The position numbers and the translations under genes are program-made. Positions 62,333 through 64,000 of a stretch of 64,000 bases of DNA are shown here, in pieces. The notes under the pieces were generated by a model. It was not told where the DNA came from, made no database searches, and was given only the letters and a program-made list of their open reading frames with translations. Source of the stretch: Bacillota bacterium. GTDB lineage: Bacteria > Bacillota > Desulfotomaculia > Desulfotomaculales > VENG01. The DNA lies in the NCBI GenBank assembly GCA_009711705.1, contig VENG01000033.1, positions 1 to 64,000 of the forward strand. Direction: 5' to 3'. Numbering within the stretch: the first letter of the stretch is position 1; each line of letters opens with the position of its first letter.

Positions 62333-62782
62333 GTGGATAGAAAAAAATTATTGTCCTTTTTAATTGTTACGGTAGTAGGTTTGGGCTTACTGGCAACAAC
62401 AGCTTGGCTGCATGAGCAAATTCAAATATCGGCTAAAAGGCTGAACGATGAACAATATTTAACCCAAAGCCTGGTTTATTTCTTTCTCTATTTCTTATTA
62501 GGTATCTTGATAGAATGGAAAAAGGCATGGAAAGCACTTCAGGGAAAAATTCATTTAGACAAACTTTTATTTATTACCAGCATCGGGCTTCTCGTTATTA
62601 GCTTAATACCTCCCATGCAATGGTACATGTGGTACGGTCTTAGGTCGTTCACAACCCCATTTAGTATTTTTATAAAAATAATGCAGTCATATGATTGTCA
62701 CATTGCAATGAGCATTTTATCAGGAATACTATTCGCAAAATCGCTGGCCACAACGAACCAAGGGAAGACGGATGTCAATTAG
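62333..62782 (+). CDS. Four-helix membrane protein, unknown
   Basis: A 149-residue protein with four membrane helices: 7-25, 46-63, 78-96 and 122-140. A short basic stretch (WKKAWKALQGKIHLDK) sits between helices two and three. GTG start with GAGGGAGGGG upstream. No family recognised. It is the first plus-strand gene after the decayed region and lies 60 nt before the flippase gene. Confidence 0.6.
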   Translation: MDRKKLLSFLIVTVVGLGLLATTAWLHEQIQISAKRLNDEQYLTQSLVYFFLYFLLGILIEWKKAWKALQGKIHLDKLLFITSIGLLVISLIPPMQWYMWYGLRSFTTPFSIFIKIMQSYDCHIAMSILSGILFAKSLATTNQGKTDVN

Positions 62783-62842
62783 AATGGATAAAGCGGTTAT
62801 GCTTATAATGCACAAATACATCTAGCGGAGTAATAAAAAATT

Positions 62843-64000
62843 ATGACCAGGAACCCGTTAAACAAACAAACGGTGTTGCAGGGAGCCATCACCCTCACTG
62901 CGGCATGGATAATCATCAGAATTTTGGGAGCCCTTTATCGAATACCCTTGGCTCACATGTTGGATGCCAAGGGAATGGCTTTTTATGTCCTGCCTAACCA
63001 AATTTATTATCTTTTTTTTGCTCTTTCTACGGCGGGAATACCGGTAGCTCTGGCCAGCATAATATCAGAAAAGGTAACTATTGGTCATTACCGCGATGCG
63101 TTACATACTTTTCGGGTGGCACGTACTACGATGTTCCTGTTGGGGCTGGCTTTTTTCCTTTTGCTTTTTGCCAGTGCAGGGTGGTTAATTGAGATTGGTT
63201 TGGTGGTTATCCCTGAGGCTTATCTGGGAATGCGGGTCGTAGCACCGGTGATATTTTTTGCTGCGATTACAGCCGTTTACCGCGGCCTCTTTCAAGGGTT
63301 GCGCAATATGCGGGTAGTGGCGTACTCACAAGTGACTGAACAGGTAATTCTGGTTGCAGCTACCCTGCTGTTTAGCTATCTACTATTGCCCCGCGGTTTG
63401 GAAATCGCCGCCGCCGGGGCTAACTTTGGCGCCGTGCCGGGTGCGGTGGGATCTACAGTAATGTTAGTTTTTCTTTACCGCAGGCAGCGGCAGGATATGC
63501 TGGAGATGGTCAAACAGGACTTGTCCGGGGTCAGGGAGGGAACGTTTTCCGTTCTCAAGCGGATTTTTGTCGTGGCCTTACCAGTATCCTTTGCCGGCAT
63601 GGTCATGTCCATGACCGCCATTATTGACCAAAACCTCATCGTGGATCGGCTTCAGTTGGTTGGTTATAATTATGACCAGGCCGCCAAACAGTATGGTGAA
63701 TTTACTGGGATGGCGATGGCGTTTATAAATATCTCCACCGTTCTGGCCGCGTCCCTGGGTGCGAGTCTGGTACCTGCCACGGCTGAATCCCTGGCGGTTA
63801 AAAATCTGGCACGTATTAAGACGCAGCTTTCTCAGGCAATGCGTCTTGCACTTGTTTTCGCCCTGCCGGCAGCAGCGGGTCTGTTCCTGCTGGCGAATCA
63901 ATTAACACTGCTGGTTTTCGCCGATGAAAGGGCCGGAATCCCGCTGGCTGCACTGGCCGCGGCTGTAATCTTTTGGTCGATGCACCTTGTAACCACCAGC
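62843..64000 (+). CDS. SpoVB/MurJ-like polysaccharide flippase (partial)
   Basis: The reading frame is open from ATG 62843 to the window edge (386 codons, continuing beyond). It is a polytopic MATE-fold flippase of the oligosaccharide/SpoVB group: LNKQTVLQGAITLTAAWIII, GALYRIPLAHMLDAKGMAFY, NQIYYLFFALSTAGIPVALA, YRGLFQGLRNMRVVAYSQV and TAIIDQNLIVDRLQ are typical in order. It would move lipid-linked precursors for peptidoglycan or spore cortex. The GGAG ribosome site is 12 nt upstream, a little far. The C-terminal third is outside the window. Confidence 0.88.
   Translation, partial: MTRNPLNKQTVLQGAITLTAAWIIIRILGALYRIPLAHMLDAKGMAFYVLPNQIYYLFFALSTAGIPVALASIISEKVTIGHYRDALHTFRVARTTMFLLGLAFFLLLFASAGWLIEIGLVVIPEAYLGMRVVAPVIFFAAITAVYRGLFQGLRNMRVVAYSQVTEQVILVAATLLFSYLLLPRGLEIAAAGANFGAVPGAVGSTVMLVFLYRRQRQDMLEMVKQDLSGVREGTFSVLKRIFVVALPVSFAGMVMSMTAIIDQNLIVDRLQLVGYNYDQAAKQYGEFTGMAMAFINISTVLAASLGASLVPATAESLAVKNLARIKTQLSQAMRLALVFALPAAAGLFLLANQLTLLVFADERAGIPLAALAAAVIFWSMHLVTTS

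Overview
The window looks like the chromosome of an anaerobic, spore-forming, Gram-positive Clostridium-class bacterium, most likely a Desulfotomaculum/Pelotomaculum-type Peptococcaceae. This is inferred from gene content, not from any search. Supporting signs are a SigI/RsgI pair, a SpoVB-type flippase, a YaaR protein, an iron-sulfur flavoprotein, a ferredoxin-fused nitroreductase, strong AGGAGG ribosome sites and frequent GTG/TTG starts. No rRNA, tRNA or CRISPR array was seen.

Layout. 0-10 kb is accessory DNA: a LysE-type exporter, a chloramphenicol acetyltransferase, an AT-rich two-gene unit of a PHP-domain/ABC-type ATPase plus a small acidic protein (a defence candidate), decayed ORFs and hairpins, an Old Yellow Enzyme, an IS21 IstB relic and a phosphorothioate-DNA-type HNH restriction enzyme. 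9.4-16.7 kb holds redox and housekeeping genes on the minus strand: flavoprotein, nitroreductase, sugar-dehydrogenase-like propeller, AlkA glycosylase and an acyl-CoA dehydrogenase. 17.0-25.1 kb is a plus-strand fatty-acyl-CoA beta-oxidation operon (thiolase, gamma-carbonic-anhydrase-like protein, SDR, acyl-CoA dehydrogenase, enoyl-CoA hydratase, two acyl-CoA synthetases). A textbook sigma-54 promoter precedes it, and a CBS-PAS-AAA+ sigma-54 activator gene (25.3-27.4 kb) follows it. The last synthetase carries two frameshifts, one a 4-bp tandem duplication, and the hydratase has a C-terminal frameshift.

27.5-30.1 kb encodes a GMC oxidoreductase complex resembling gluconate 2-dehydrogenase but with no cytochrome subunit. 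30.5-34.2 kb is an amino-acid module: YheO/DauR-type regulator, RidA, threonine-synthase-like PLP enzyme and a DAACS symporter. 34.3-42 kb carries a relic copy of the nitroreductase gene, a VTT membrane protein, an ICMT-like methyltransferase, the copper ATPase CopA with a 33-residue companion, and a Fur-box-preceded feo operon with FeoB split into two genes and an extra Cys-rich miniprotein. 42-47.6 kb has a tautomerase, ThiM, a lipoprotein, a chemotaxis receptor and YaaR.

48-55 kb is an envelope region. It holds SigI with its anti-sigma factor RsgI (unusual Asn/Gln/Trp-rich tail), an OmpR-type two-component system, and several small, mostly secreted, Met/Asn/Gln-rich proteins that share motifs with one another and with a protein next to copA. 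This is the strongest candidate here for an undescribed system. 55-57.7 kb is an NhaC antiporter plus M42 aminopeptidase operon behind a structured leader. 57.8-62.8 kb is a field of small membrane proteins, decayed paralogues and genes missed by simple ORF calling. The window ends inside a SpoVB/MurJ-like flippase gene.

Two dispersed repeat families run through the window: six copies of a palindromic CCACGGGGACGGT element, all in the same orientation, and two copies of a GGGGTCAGGCTTGAAT element. They sit at gene ends and at truncation points.
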